From positions 289,171,001 to 289,235,000 of the forward strand of contig CM028131.1 of the NCBI GenBank assembly GCA_016271365.2: a stretch of DNA of 64,000 nucleotides, given 5' to 3'. How positions within the stretch are numbered: position 1 is the first letter of the stretch; each line of letters begins with the position of its first letter. The position numbers and the translations under genes are program-made. Origin of the DNA: Neoceratodus forsteri (Eukaryota; Chordata; Ceratodontiformes; Ceratodontidae). Positions 55,687 to 64,000 of this stretch are shown piece by piece. The notes beneath the pieces were generated by a model, which saw nothing but the letters and a program-made list of their open reading frames with translations, made no database searches and was not told where the DNA came from.

Positions 55687-56388
55687 TATTAATAGGCTGG
55701 CCCAGGTGAAGGATGTGCTTTTAGGGATATCCAGAGAGGGACACCGCCAAACAGTTTTTGACCATCCACTCTGGTGCTTGGGAATAGTAGTGGGAAAGCA
55801 AGTAGTAGTTCAACATTTGTCGTTGGAAGCCACCCCGTCAGTGGTTCTATGGGTAAAGACATTATTACATTGTATTAAAATAGAACATATACAATATACT
55901 GTTAGAAACCAGCAAGATAGGTATCAAAAAATTTGGGGACCCTTAGAGACCGCAATCCAGTCTCCTTCATTTCCTTCCTTCTATGTCCGCAGTGAGTAAG
56001 AGATGGACCTTTAAACAGGGGGTATAGTGCCTAACCTATGGGTACTATGGATCACTTGGGAAGGGGGGACCAGAGGACAGTGGGGGGATGGATGGGAAAG
56101 GCAGGGTGCTTAGAATACATTGGATCAGGCTATTGGCATTCCAATGTTCAGGATGTTGTGGGCCCCTCATAGAGGGGGGAGGCTAGATGTCCTTAAGATG
56201 TTAATACATTAGTTAGCTCATTACTTATAAGTAAAATATATAAGAATGAGTATAATATTGTTTAAAAGACACCAAAGAAATAAAATGATGTTTCAGGAAT
56301 AGTTCCCACTCTATGCAAGGAGGAGATAGATGTATTTCCATATGTGCTGCTGGAAATATGTATGCTTGCTGATTAATAAAATAAAGTT
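55687..56388 (+). mobile_element. L1-clade LINE copy c, 3' fragment
   Basis: Plus strand, C-terminal ORF2 (55706-55999): VVQHLSLEATPSVVLWVKTL and NQQDRYQKIWGPLETAIQSP, followed by an untranslated region ending AATAAAATAAAGTTAA then (TA)n. Together with SINE S4 it lies between 13-bp repeats ATATAGTTATTAA at 55674-55686 and 56930-56942. Confidence 0.75.
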
Positions 56389-56389
56389 A

Positions 56390-56421
<32 letters not shown>

Positions 56422-56423
56422 TT
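56389..56423. repeat. (TA)n microsatellite
   Basis: TATATATA run at about 56391-56414, then TTTATATTT, marking the tail of L1-c and the start of SINE S4. Confidence 0.9.
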
Positions 56424-56929
56424 AGGCACTGAAGGTTGAGACACTGGATGCCACACCTCGCACCACACCAGCAACCCATCTTTGGAGGTAAGCTTGTGCT
56501 GCCGGGGGGGGATCAGATGGGGAGAGGGCTGGAAAATGACTGTAGCAGCCACTGGACAGATCTCATCTCCCGGCTTCGGGAGGCTAGTTTCCTTGCTCTC
56601 GGCTGACACCCAGTGGAGGCTGGATGTCAGGCCCAGAGAGGTCCATAGGACTGATGAATGTCGGGAGGGTGGAAGAAGCATGCAGCTTCTGGGAGAATGC
56701 ATGCCTCTACACATGCGCACTTGCCTGTGTGCCACTCTTCCAGGCGGGACAGGAGAAAAAACAGGAAATCCTATGTTTCTCCATGGCCAATTGTGATGGC
56801 CCCTGATGCTCTCAAATTCTGCTCCTCATCAATCCTCAAGGGGGGGAGAATGACAGATTTGGGGCAGGGGGGAACTCGATGGTAGGCATAGGTGGCTATG
56901 GGGAGCAAATGACATATAGAAAAAAATAT
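56424..56929 (+). mobile_element. Long SINE copy S4
   Basis: Its head, GGCACTGAAGGTTGAGACAC, TGGATGCCACACCTCGCACC and ACACCAGCAACCC, matches S1 closely. The body is shorter and rearranged, and the end is GAAAAAAATATATATA. The first about 12 bases of S1 are missing. It shares the outer 13-bp duplication with L1-c. Confidence 0.75.
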
Positions 56930-56942
56930 ATATAGTTATTAA

Positions 56943-57677
56943 GCTTCCAGAAGGAATCATGGTCTGCTTTTGCAGTGAGGGACACCAGAGAGTGGCCTGA
57001 TATGACCTGGGGAAGTATTTCCACAGCAGAGGTGTACTGCAGCAAGGATGCACTAATTGAAAAGTACTTTATCCTGGATCTTGTGCCATGTGGGACAGAA
57101 TGAAATGTACAGTCTCTCTGGGTCAGGTGGAGTGATCTCTAGGAGTCGATGCACTCAAAAGAGTCTCTCAGATCCCTTAAAGCCCTCTGCTCAGGCATAA
57201 GACCACTCTGAATTACTGGAGAACAATCAGTTTCCCTATTAATAACAACATTCCAGTCACCAGCAATAATCAGTGGCTATTGCTGCCAATTAAATGAGTT
57301 AACAACAGAAAAAAGAAAGAGTCCATGGTATTCAGGCCATAGACATTGGATAATACCACAGTGGTGCAATTCAACACTCCCTTGAGTAGAATATAGCTTC
57401 CTTGGGGATCTGATATTTGTTCCAACAACTGAAAGGGCATGGAATGTACAATGAAAATAGAAACATCCATCCTTTGAGAGTTAAGACCTGTGCCATATCC
57501 TTGACCAACCCAGTGGTGCCTCAATAAGGAAATATGGGGGTTACACAAATGTGTCTCCTGGAGATAAACTACAGAAGAAATGTATCTCTTCAAGTGTGTC
57601 AGAATTTGTGCCCACTTTTGAGGGGAAGTAGCCCCTTTGATATGCCAAGTAATAAATGTTGCGGGGTTACCAGCCAA
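56943..57677 (-). pseudogene. L1-a ORF2 endonuclease domain
   Basis: From 57677 the frame is open for 135 residues: VVYLQETHLCNPHISLLRHH, with the conserved Glu of QETH, and PQGSYILLKGVLNCTTVVLS. Later frames give LIIAGDWNVVINRETDC (GDxN motif, about 57230), TQRDCTFHSVPHGTRSRIKYF (about 57060-57110) and VISGHSLVSL, where the expected SDH reads SGH. The start at 57677 is near the natural N-terminus. Confidence 0.8.
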
Positions 57678-57802
57678 AGTTTCTGAATAATGATAAGAAT
57701 GAGAGGCCTAAGATGAGTAAAGAAAATACCAACAGACTGGAGGGGAATACAAACGGCAGAGGGGGGAGTGTGCATGAGGTTTCTGACTGAGCAGAAATTA
57801 AA

Positions 57803-58060
57803 ATTACATACTCACCGTAATTCTTGATTTTCCCAAATAATCTTCACCATTCATCACAATATGGGTCTCAGACAGAGGTGTAGGACCACCATGGGAGCTT
57901 TAAGAGTTTTGGAGTGGGGGAGCCAATGTTGGAGATGGCGTCGCACACGAGGTGGATGTACTATGTGGTGCTCATGGACTGGCCAGTAACTGATGCCACC
58001 CCCCCTTCTCTTCAGTTCTGTCTGCCAGGAGAAGAAGAAGGGTTAGAAGATAGAGAAGGG
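57803..58060 (+). repeat. DIRS-like terminal sequence, left
   Basis: AAATTACATACTCACCGTAA followed by TTCTTGATTTTCCCAAATAA and TCTTCACCATTCATCACAAT resembles DIRS-F's extension and ITR in reverse complement. A matching plus-oriented copy is at about 60385-60433. The coding part of a DIRS is not visible between them. Confidence 0.6.
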
Positions 58061-58684
58061 TGGGGTAAGGGAGCCTAAGGGATAGAAAAAGGAAAGAAAA
58101 TAACTGAAAAGGGCATAAGGCCGACTAAGAAAGAAAGAGAGATTTGAAGGGTGGCATGAGGGACTTGGGGATGATCAGAATCACTGGGCAGGCCCAAGGG
58201 ATAAGGAAAAGAAAGAGAGAGAATGAGAGAGAGAGAGAGCACCACAGTGGGTGGTCTCCACCCCCCCCCAGATCAACCCCCTGTTAATGAGTCACCAAGA
58301 AATAACTTACGGTAAGCCAAACATCACCAGAGGTCTTGAGAAACTGTTTTGCCCACAGAGGGGATAGAGATAGTTGCACCACATGCCTGAAGATGGGATC
58401 TTCATGTTATCTTAAAATAGAAATATGGCTGCTAGAAAGCCTTTCCCCCATAGTTGATGAATGTAAAATCATCTGAAGATGGAAGCTTGCAGACAAGTAG
58501 TTCGACAATGAAGACGATACTCAGATGTGTGGAGAAGTTACCCTGTGGTCAGAGACGGGGGTTGGGGTTCTGGGTTGCTAAGACAGAAAGAGAGATACCC
58601 TGTTGCCAGAAATTTTGGGGGGGAATCACTTCCACTGAGAACAGTTATGAAGGGCAAAGCCTTCTCCTTGGAGAAAGGTGAGGT
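58061..58684. other. Unassigned purine-rich stretch
   Basis: No coding similarity. A GA-rich stretch and (GA)n microsatellite lie at about 58205-58240. A C-run at 58261-58270 follows. It may be leader or spacer of the DIRS-like element whose ends lie at 57803 and 60433. Confidence 0.4.
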
Positions 58685-58699
58685 AAGGAGCAAAGGAGA

Positions 58700-59065
58700 C
58701 ACCACAACAAAAGTTAACCGCTTGGCTACATTACTCTGTGCCATGTGTGAAATAAACACAGAGTAAGCAAGCACACATGGCACCAGAACACCGGGCACAA
58801 AAAGGATTTTAAAATATATCCATAAATACATAAATACCTTAGTGCTGTGCAGATTATAAAGTGCAGAGGGTTTCACATCTAGGGCTTTATCCCTTGATAA
58901 AACCCTAGAGGCGAAACCAGGTTGGGTCTGTCCCAGCTGTTGCATCGGCACATCTTTGCATTTTATAATCTGCACAGCACCAAGATATTTATCTATTTAT
59001 GGATATAGTTATTTAAAAATCCTTTTTTTGCACACTGTTCTAGTACCATGTGTGTTTGCTCACCC
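58700..59065. mobile_element. Foldback (long inverted repeat) element with 15-bp target duplication
   Basis: Arms of about 105 bp (58761-58865 and 58957-59063) are roughly 88 percent complementary by eye. For example, GTGCTGTGCAGATTATAAA pairs with TTTATAATCTGCACAGCAC. They surround about 90 bp containing GGCGAAACCAGGTTGGGTCT. An exact 15-bp repeat AAGGAGCAAAGGAGA flanks it (58685-58699, 59066-59080). There is no poly(A) tail and no ORF. Confidence 0.7.
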
Positions 59066-59203
59066 AAGGAGCAAAGGAGAGGAGCCATCAGATATAAAAC
59101 CTGGATGGTGGATGAACCCCTTAGAATGTACTCTCTCTCCATCTGTCTCTTTCTGAGGAGAGCAGGAAGCCTCTCCATAGAGCTCTAGCTCATCAGAGGT
59201 GGA

Positions 59204-60057
59204 CACTTAAAGCTTGTAGGGAAGCAAAAGGCCATCTAATTCAATATAAGATTATTCATAGGTAGTATTATACTCCTTGTAAAATGGTTAGCCTGGAGTT
59301 GTCAACAGATGATACATGCTGGAGATGTTTATCTAGCAGAGGTACTCTGTCACATATTTTATGGTCTTCCAATGAGATAGCATCCTTTTGGAAAGGCGTT
59401 AAACAAATTTGTGAATGGGTAACTGGATGCAGAATAGGTTTTACTGTTGAATTTGCAGTCCTGGGGATGTGTTCAGACCTAGGTCTTTTATCCCACTTTC
59501 AAAAATATTGGTTGATTGCAGCCTTTATTACTGCAAAAAATGTTTTACTGAGACACTGGAATACTACAATATGTCCGTCTAAAGGAGAGTGGTTACAGGA
59601 TCTTTATACCAGGGTTAGCTATGAGAGGGTATCATGTGAACATGCATTGTCTGGATAAATTTATAGAAATATGGGATCCCTTTCTAAAACATATAGCAGT
59701 TTAAATGAAAGCTAGTTTACTAGGTTTTAGTCCCTAGATGTGAAATGTCATACTTGTCCATGTGAAATTCATAGTCATATTATTTAAACTTTAAAAAAAA
59801 ATACGGTTAAAGATATGTATTCACTATATCTACATATTATCATATTGATTAGTTAAATGATATATAGTATTTAGATTATCTTATTTATGATATGCATAGG
59901 TGTGATATGTAATATATTATTAAAATAAGTGGTTTTGTTTAACAGAATCCTTATGACTGGCGGATTCTAAATAATATGTATTTATATGCTTAATATGATG
60001 TTTTATTGTTAAAATGTTTTAATATATAACCAATAAAATTTGAATTATAAAAAAAAA
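59204..60057 (+). mobile_element. L1-clade LINE copy d, 5' truncated
   Basis: 854 bp bounded by the 10-bp repeat CAGAGGTGGA (59194-59203 and 60058-60067), with an A-run before the second copy (60050-60057). The ORF2 C-terminus (59284-59658, open) has DDTCWRCLSSRGTLSHILWS, the Cys-x2-Cys...His signature of L1. A 400-bp AT-rich 3' untranslated region with CAATAAAATTTG follows. Confidence 0.85.
59284..59658 (+). pseudogene. L1-d ORF2 C-terminal end
   Basis: 124 residues are open to the natural-looking stop at 59656. They carry CWRC, SFWKGVKQICEWVTGC and FITAKNVLLRHWNTTICPSK. They come from the last tenth of ORF2, with all catalytic domains absent through 5' truncation. Confidence 0.8.
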
Positions 60058-60067
60058 CAGAGGTGGA

Positions 60068-60435
60068 TATGCACCAGGGAGGATCCTAGACTTGCTCACC
60101 CAGTTGATAGTTGGTATCCATTTCTTTTTTTTGAGGTAAGGATCACCCTTCCCCAGCAGGGAGAGGCACAAGACCAGGGAGCAAGCCAAGAATTCATCCT
60201 GTACACACTCTCTACCTACCCCAGAAGGGTGGAAGCCTGAAAACAGGGTTTGCCAGTTAGCAACTCCCCTCTTTTTCCTCAATGGTACCCTTTTTTTTTT
60301 ATAAACCGAAAAGGCGGGTGGGGGGGATAACTAAAAGGGAGGAGGAACTGCCCAGTGCCTGGTCATGAGGGAAAGGTAGGCGGGAAGTTGTGATGAATGG
60401 CGAATATATTTGGGAAGATCAAGAATTATGGTGAG
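60068..60435 (+). repeat. DIRS-like terminal sequence, right, with unassigned lead-in
   Basis: 60068-60290 resembles nothing I can name. From about 60385, GTTGTGATGAATGG then TTTGGGAAGATCAAGAATTA and TGGTGAG is the plus-strand counterpart of 57811-57855. Its arrangement matches DIRS-F's right end (AAGATCAAGAATAATGGTAA). SINE S5 starts directly after it. Confidence 0.55.
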
Positions 60436-60926
60436 GTCGGCCCAGCAGCGCTGAGGATTGAGGCACTGGATGCCACACCTTGCGCCACACCAGTGAACCG
60501 GGTTTGGGTACGAGCTCAGGCTGCCAGGAGTCGGCCAGGGGGGAGGGCAAGGAGCAGATTGAGTAGCAGGCAGCTCTCCTCCTCAGGTAGGGATGTGGGT
60601 TTTCCCCAGCATTTGGCTGCCACACAGCGGAGGCTAGGTGGCAGTGCCACACCGGAGGGGGAACCTAGCAATAGACCGGGAGGGCAGAAGGGATTGTCAC
60701 CGGAGCCGCGGTGTTTATATATGCCTCCACATGCATGGGCAACCGTGCTCTGGGGTCTTGGTTAAAGGGGAGTTTCCTCAGCCTCTTGTGGGGGAGACAC
60801 AAGAGGCGGAGGCCCCTTACAGGTCTGGTGAGACCCGAGGCTGGTCAGGGCCAGATGGATGCTCCTGAGCCCTGGGAGAAGGAAGACGTCTCTGCAATTC
60901 ACGTCTGACCCTACGAGAGAAAAAAA
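60436..60926 (+). mobile_element. Long SINE copy S5
   Basis: GTCGGCCCAGCAGCGCTGAG, ATTGAGGCACTGGATGCCAC and GTGAACCGGGTTTGGGTACG match S1 and S2. It ends in an A7 run at 60920-60926. No flanking duplication is seen, and the sequences on its two sides (DIRS end, DIRS gag) do not belong together. Later rearrangement or insertion at a junction is possible. Confidence 0.72.
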
Positions 60927-61740
60927 TGGGCCCCCTGAAAATGTGAGGCAATCACTCTGTGCTGGGCCAAGGGTGACAACTGGGAGAGGTGAAGCCATGT
61001 GGTCTGCTTGATGCAGACTGAGGTTCCTGCAAGCCTGGAGGCCACCCTGTTGGCATCATAAGATGCCCTTGTTTGGTGCTTCACCAGCTCCAGGCAATGC
61101 ATGGAAAGAATAATGGCCTGCCGGGTTTCCTCACAAATGGGCATCAATGCCAGGAGCTGTCCCAGCAACGACCACAGGTGCCTCACATTGGCAGCCTGGT
61201 GTACAGCAACGCACAGGAGAAGGCGCACCACTGAAAACACTCTTCTACCCAAGCGGTCAAACTCGGCAGAGTCAGACTCTGGGGGGTGGTTGTGCCGTGG
61301 ACGACGATGCCCAGAAGAGGTGTACAGGAGCACCACTCTCGACGCTGGATGGGGCATGATACCGGTTGTCCCTGCAGGTGCACAGTACCTGCACTGGCAG
61401 CCCCTAGGGGCTGGATCAGGGGTAGAGGGATGCTGCCAGACACTGTGTGTAGCCTCCATGAATGGCTGAGGCCAGGGAAGTATGACTAGGTAGTCAGCGC
61501 TGTGCTCCCCCAGGAATGACAGCGTTGCATGTGCATGATTGCATCCACCCACCCTGGAGATGTGCAGCTCCTCTAACATTTCCGAAAAGAAGTGCTGCTA
61601 TCTAGAAAAATCAGCATCTGAGACATAGTGGATAGAGGAATCTCCTTCCTCCAAGGAGGAAGTAGAAGACACAGAGGAGCTGGATTCAGGGGGAGGAGGA
61701 GGTGGTGCAGGAGTCCTGAGGGACATATGCACCATAAGAT
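60927..61740 (-). pseudogene. DIRS-like copy G gag, C-terminal part
   Basis: A 222-residue open frame on the minus strand (60911-61579) has SASSRVV-type and FDRLGRRVFSVVRLLLCVAV residues. The conserved end reads ASYDANRVASRLAGTSVCIK, then SPLAQHRVIASHFQGAHFF, aligned with the AYD...HSWL...PFQG block of the other gag copies. An acidic Ser-rich part lies at 61573-61740. It is cut by L2 sequence near 61745 and by S5 at 60926. Confidence 0.72.
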
Positions 61741-61744
61741 GGCA

Positions 61745-62040
61745 AGAATTCTACCTTGCAAAAACTGTGTCAGAAGCCTATAACATATTCAAAAATCTTG
61801 TTATAGAAGTGATCAATAAGCATGCTCCCCTCTCCAAGGTCAGAACCAAGAAAAGGTCCTGCCCTTGGTTCAGTGACCATATCAAAATTGCCCTCCACCA
61901 CAACGGCTTCCTATGGAAACTTGCCCACAAGTCCAAACTACCTTCAGACTGGGAAGCTTTCAGAACAACACTAAGTGCACTAAGCTCATTAGGACTGAAA
62001 AAAATCAAACTTTTCAAGGCCAAACCGTGGGCTGTCTGCC
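61745..62040 (+). mobile_element. L2-like LINE fragment (endonuclease-RT linker)
   Basis: Plus frame 61767-62050: VINKHAPLSKVRTKKRSCPW, FSDHIKIALHHNGFLWKLAH and LPSDWEAFRTT. This is the linker that in an intact L2 follows the endonuclease; here it precedes one. The minus-strand frame across it is a shadow. Confidence 0.72.
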
Positions 62041-62049
62041 AGGCAAGGG

Positions 62050-64000
62050 GATGAAAATAGCTCACCTCAACATCCATAGCCTCTTGCCCAGTCGGAATGA
62101 ACTCTTTGCCTGGGCTATGCACTACAAGTCTGATATCCTGGGTATCACCGAGACTTGGCTGAAACTTTCCACCCCTGACTCGGTCTGTGTGCTCCCTGGC
62201 TTTGATCTCATCAGACAGGATCAGCCAGAGAAAAAGCGAGGGGGTGGTATCTTGATTTACTACAAGAGTCACCTTAATTTGTCTGTGGTGTCTCATCAGC
62301 AGTCCTCCTTGTCTTAGTGTGAGCTGCTTCACTCTGTCCTATTACTTCTAATACTAAGAAGCTGCACATCATCTGTACATACAATCCCCCCCCCCAAGAA
62401 AGGCCTGCCTGGTTTAACCTATCTCCTTGATACTATTGGTGCTAAGACTGGGGATAATGAGCTAATGATCTTGGGGGATCTTAATTTGAACTGGCGAAGA
62501 GGAAATTCTAAACTGTTTGAACCTCTGCTTGCTTGCCTCTCCTTGTCTCAACTTATTCAGGAGCCCACTAGGTGGTCTGCCAATGGTGGTACTAGCTCCC
62601 TCCTGGACTGGGTCCTGTCCAATCGGCCAGAGAGGATCAGTTCCTCTGGTACCCTTCCTAACTTTGTCTCCGACCATACCCCTGTGTACTGTGTATGAAA
62701 GATCTCCTCCCCGAAAAGCCCATACAAAGTCATTCAAGTAAGGGATTTTTCCTGATTTGACCTGGGGTTATTTCACGTGGATCTGAGGCTCACTGACTGG
62801 TCTGCAGTGCTTAATGCTCAGGACCCTTCCACTGCTGTTAGTCAGTTTTTTAGCACCTTTGGCGCTCTGCAGGACAAGCATGCCCCCCTTATCAGGCAGA
62901 GAGTAAAGGGGGTCTGCCACAAAATGGCTGCATGGGAGTCTCCTAGCCCTAATGAAGTCTAGAGACAAGTGTTTGGCCAGCTTCAAGGCCATGATGGACC
63001 AGGCCATATTTCAGCAATACAGGAGGCTCAGAAATGAATTCAAAAAAGCAATTAGGGCAGCTGAAAGTGAATACTGTAAAACCTCCTAACTCAACTCAGC
63101 TAAGAACCCTAGAAATTTCTGGAGAAACGTTAAAAATATAGTGAGTGGTTCCTCCAACTGTGGGGTCTCTGACCTGCTCGTGGGTAGGTCTAATTGTAAC
63201 AATCCTCTAACTATTGGCCAATACATTCAACTCCCACTTCTCAGACCTGTCCGCCTTCACCTCTCTATTCTCTGCTGATGGGAGTGATAGCCGTCTCCTG
63301 GCCTCCACCCCACTGATGGCCCTCATCTCCCATCCATTATTTTACTTTAAGGCTGTGATGGCACTGGAGACACAGGGACTTCTCTCTGGTCTCTCCTCAC
63401 ATACTAGTGCTGGCCACGATGGCATGGAGCCTAAGCTCCACCATCTTGGTGCCCCTTTTATAACCTTCCCAGTGGCCCATAGCTTCAATATGTCCCTTGC
63501 CTCTGGTGTCATCCTTGGCATCTGGAAGGTAGCGAGGATTGTCCCTGTTCTCAAACAGGGTAACCCTAAGATCCTTGACAATTACCGACCGATAGCCATC
63601 TTATCAGCTATCAGTAAACTTCTAGAGAAAGTTGTGGCTGGGCAACTCACAGATTATATCCAGGCCCATGAGCTACTGGCCTCTGCACAGCATGGGTTTC
63701 GAAAAGGGCACAGTACGTCCTCGGCCCTTGCCACTGTCTCCTCTGGAATACGGGCTGCCATGGACCAGGGCAAACTCACAGGTGCCATATTCATTGACCT
63801 ATCCAAGGCCTTTGATCTAGTTGACCATGTCTTACTTTGCTCTCAAATTTGGTCCCTTGGTCTGTCCACCTGTCCTGAGTTGGTTCAGTAATTACCTCCA
63901 GGGCAGGCAGCAACTTACCAAATTCAGCAGAGTCCTCTCGGGGACCACTCCTGGGACCTCCGGTGTCCCCCAGGGATCAGTTCTGGGGCCTCTTCTCTTC
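62050..64000 (+). mobile_element. L2-like LINE running off the window end
   Basis: Endonuclease, linker and RT lie in order on the plus strand, with RT incomplete at base 64000. The same clade as the element at 12398-14830, but this copy retains the endonuclease. A C-run lies at 62386-62396. Confidence 0.85.
62053..64000 (+). pseudogene. L2-like LINE ORF2 (endonuclease and RT start)
   Basis: It begins MKIAHLNIHSLLPSRNELFA near 62053, close to the natural start. Endonuclease motifs are ILGITETWLKLS, GGGILIYY, MILGDLNLNWRRG (62463) and LPNFVSDHTPVYCV (about 62655). Stops fall at 62315 and 62697. The linker is in pieces. RT is open from 63214 to 63891 with NYRPIAILSAISKLLEKVV, HGFRKGHSTSSALA and IFIDLSKAFDLVDHVLL. 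A frameshift near 63880 follows, then VPQGSVLGPLLF runs off the end. Confidence 0.82.

Larger units (their letters stand above)
43608..57677 (-). mobile_element. L1-clade LINE copy a, dissected by later insertions
   Basis: Minus-strand ORF2 pieces appear in correct order from 57677 down: endonuclease, linker, RT, C-terminal domain, then a T-rich start at 43608 that is the poly(A) end. They are separated by foreign elements at 55687-56929, 53030-55440, 50160-52864, 46615-49500 and about 44505-44870. Each junction rejoins L1 sequence. Removing the inserts leaves about 5 kb. Confidence 0.82.

Noticed and set aside
61778..62332. 184-codon minus-strand open frame
   Set aside because: It lies antisense to L2 linker and endonuclease sequence with recognisable motifs on the plus strand.
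1..64000. CRISPR arrays, tRNA or rRNA genes, bacterial operons
   Set aside because: No regularly spaced short repeats, no complete cloverleaf with both pol III boxes outside the SINE heads, and no prokaryotic gene organisation were seen.

Overview
This window is a slab of repeat-dense vertebrate nuclear DNA, probably intron or intergenic sequence. Almost nothing in it is host gene. The mixture is DIRS-like tyrosine-recombinase retrotransposons in at least seven copies, Gmr1-type Ty3/gypsy elements, L1-, L2- and CR1-clade LINEs and a long SINE family. That mix fits a large-genome tetrapod such as a caecilian or other amphibian, or a turtle or tuatara-like reptile. The species cannot be fixed from the sequence. 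There are no bacterial signatures, CRISPR arrays, tRNA or rRNA genes.

Layout. 1-4740: DIRS-A (+), 5' end outside the window, running tail-to-tail into DIRS-B (-, 4741 to about 10845), which carries an L2-like LINE. 10846-11640: a small non-repetitive island with the only convincing host feature, a 123-nt coding exon on the minus strand. 11650-16490: DIRS-C (-), a divergent subfamily split by a larger L2-like LINE. 16490-40640: DIRS-E (+), cut open by DIRS-D (18461-37552). DIRS-D is itself cut by a gypsy element (20885-27418, with a SINE in its 5' LTR) and by DIRS-F (28729-35117, with a SINE near its 3' end). E is further cut by an LTR-like insertion (37602-38772) and by gypsy fragments (39426-39974 and 40640-42035). 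42050-43600: AT-rich, partly LTR-like. 43608-57677: one antisense L1 element dissected by a CR1 tail, another L1 with a SINE, a CR1-clade LINE, a CR1 and an L1-SINE pair. 57803-61740: DIRS-related ends and gag with a foldback element, a truncated L1 and a SINE. 61745-64000: L2-like LINE sequence running off the end.

All element genes belong to self-copying machinery. DIRS copies encode Gag, then RT/RNase H/methyltransferase-like, then tyrosine recombinase (YR). The gypsy encodes a SCAN-like Gag, protease, integrase, then RT/RNase H. The LINEs encode endonuclease and RT. Nearly all carry stops and frameshifts; the longest intact catalytic pieces are the gypsy integrase and the DIRS-F recombinase. 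Several insertion junctions can be placed to within a few bases because the interrupted reading frame resumes exactly on the far side. The order of insertion in the 16-40 kb nest can therefore be read directly. Copy letters (A-G for DIRS, a-d for L1, S1-S5 for SINE) are mine.
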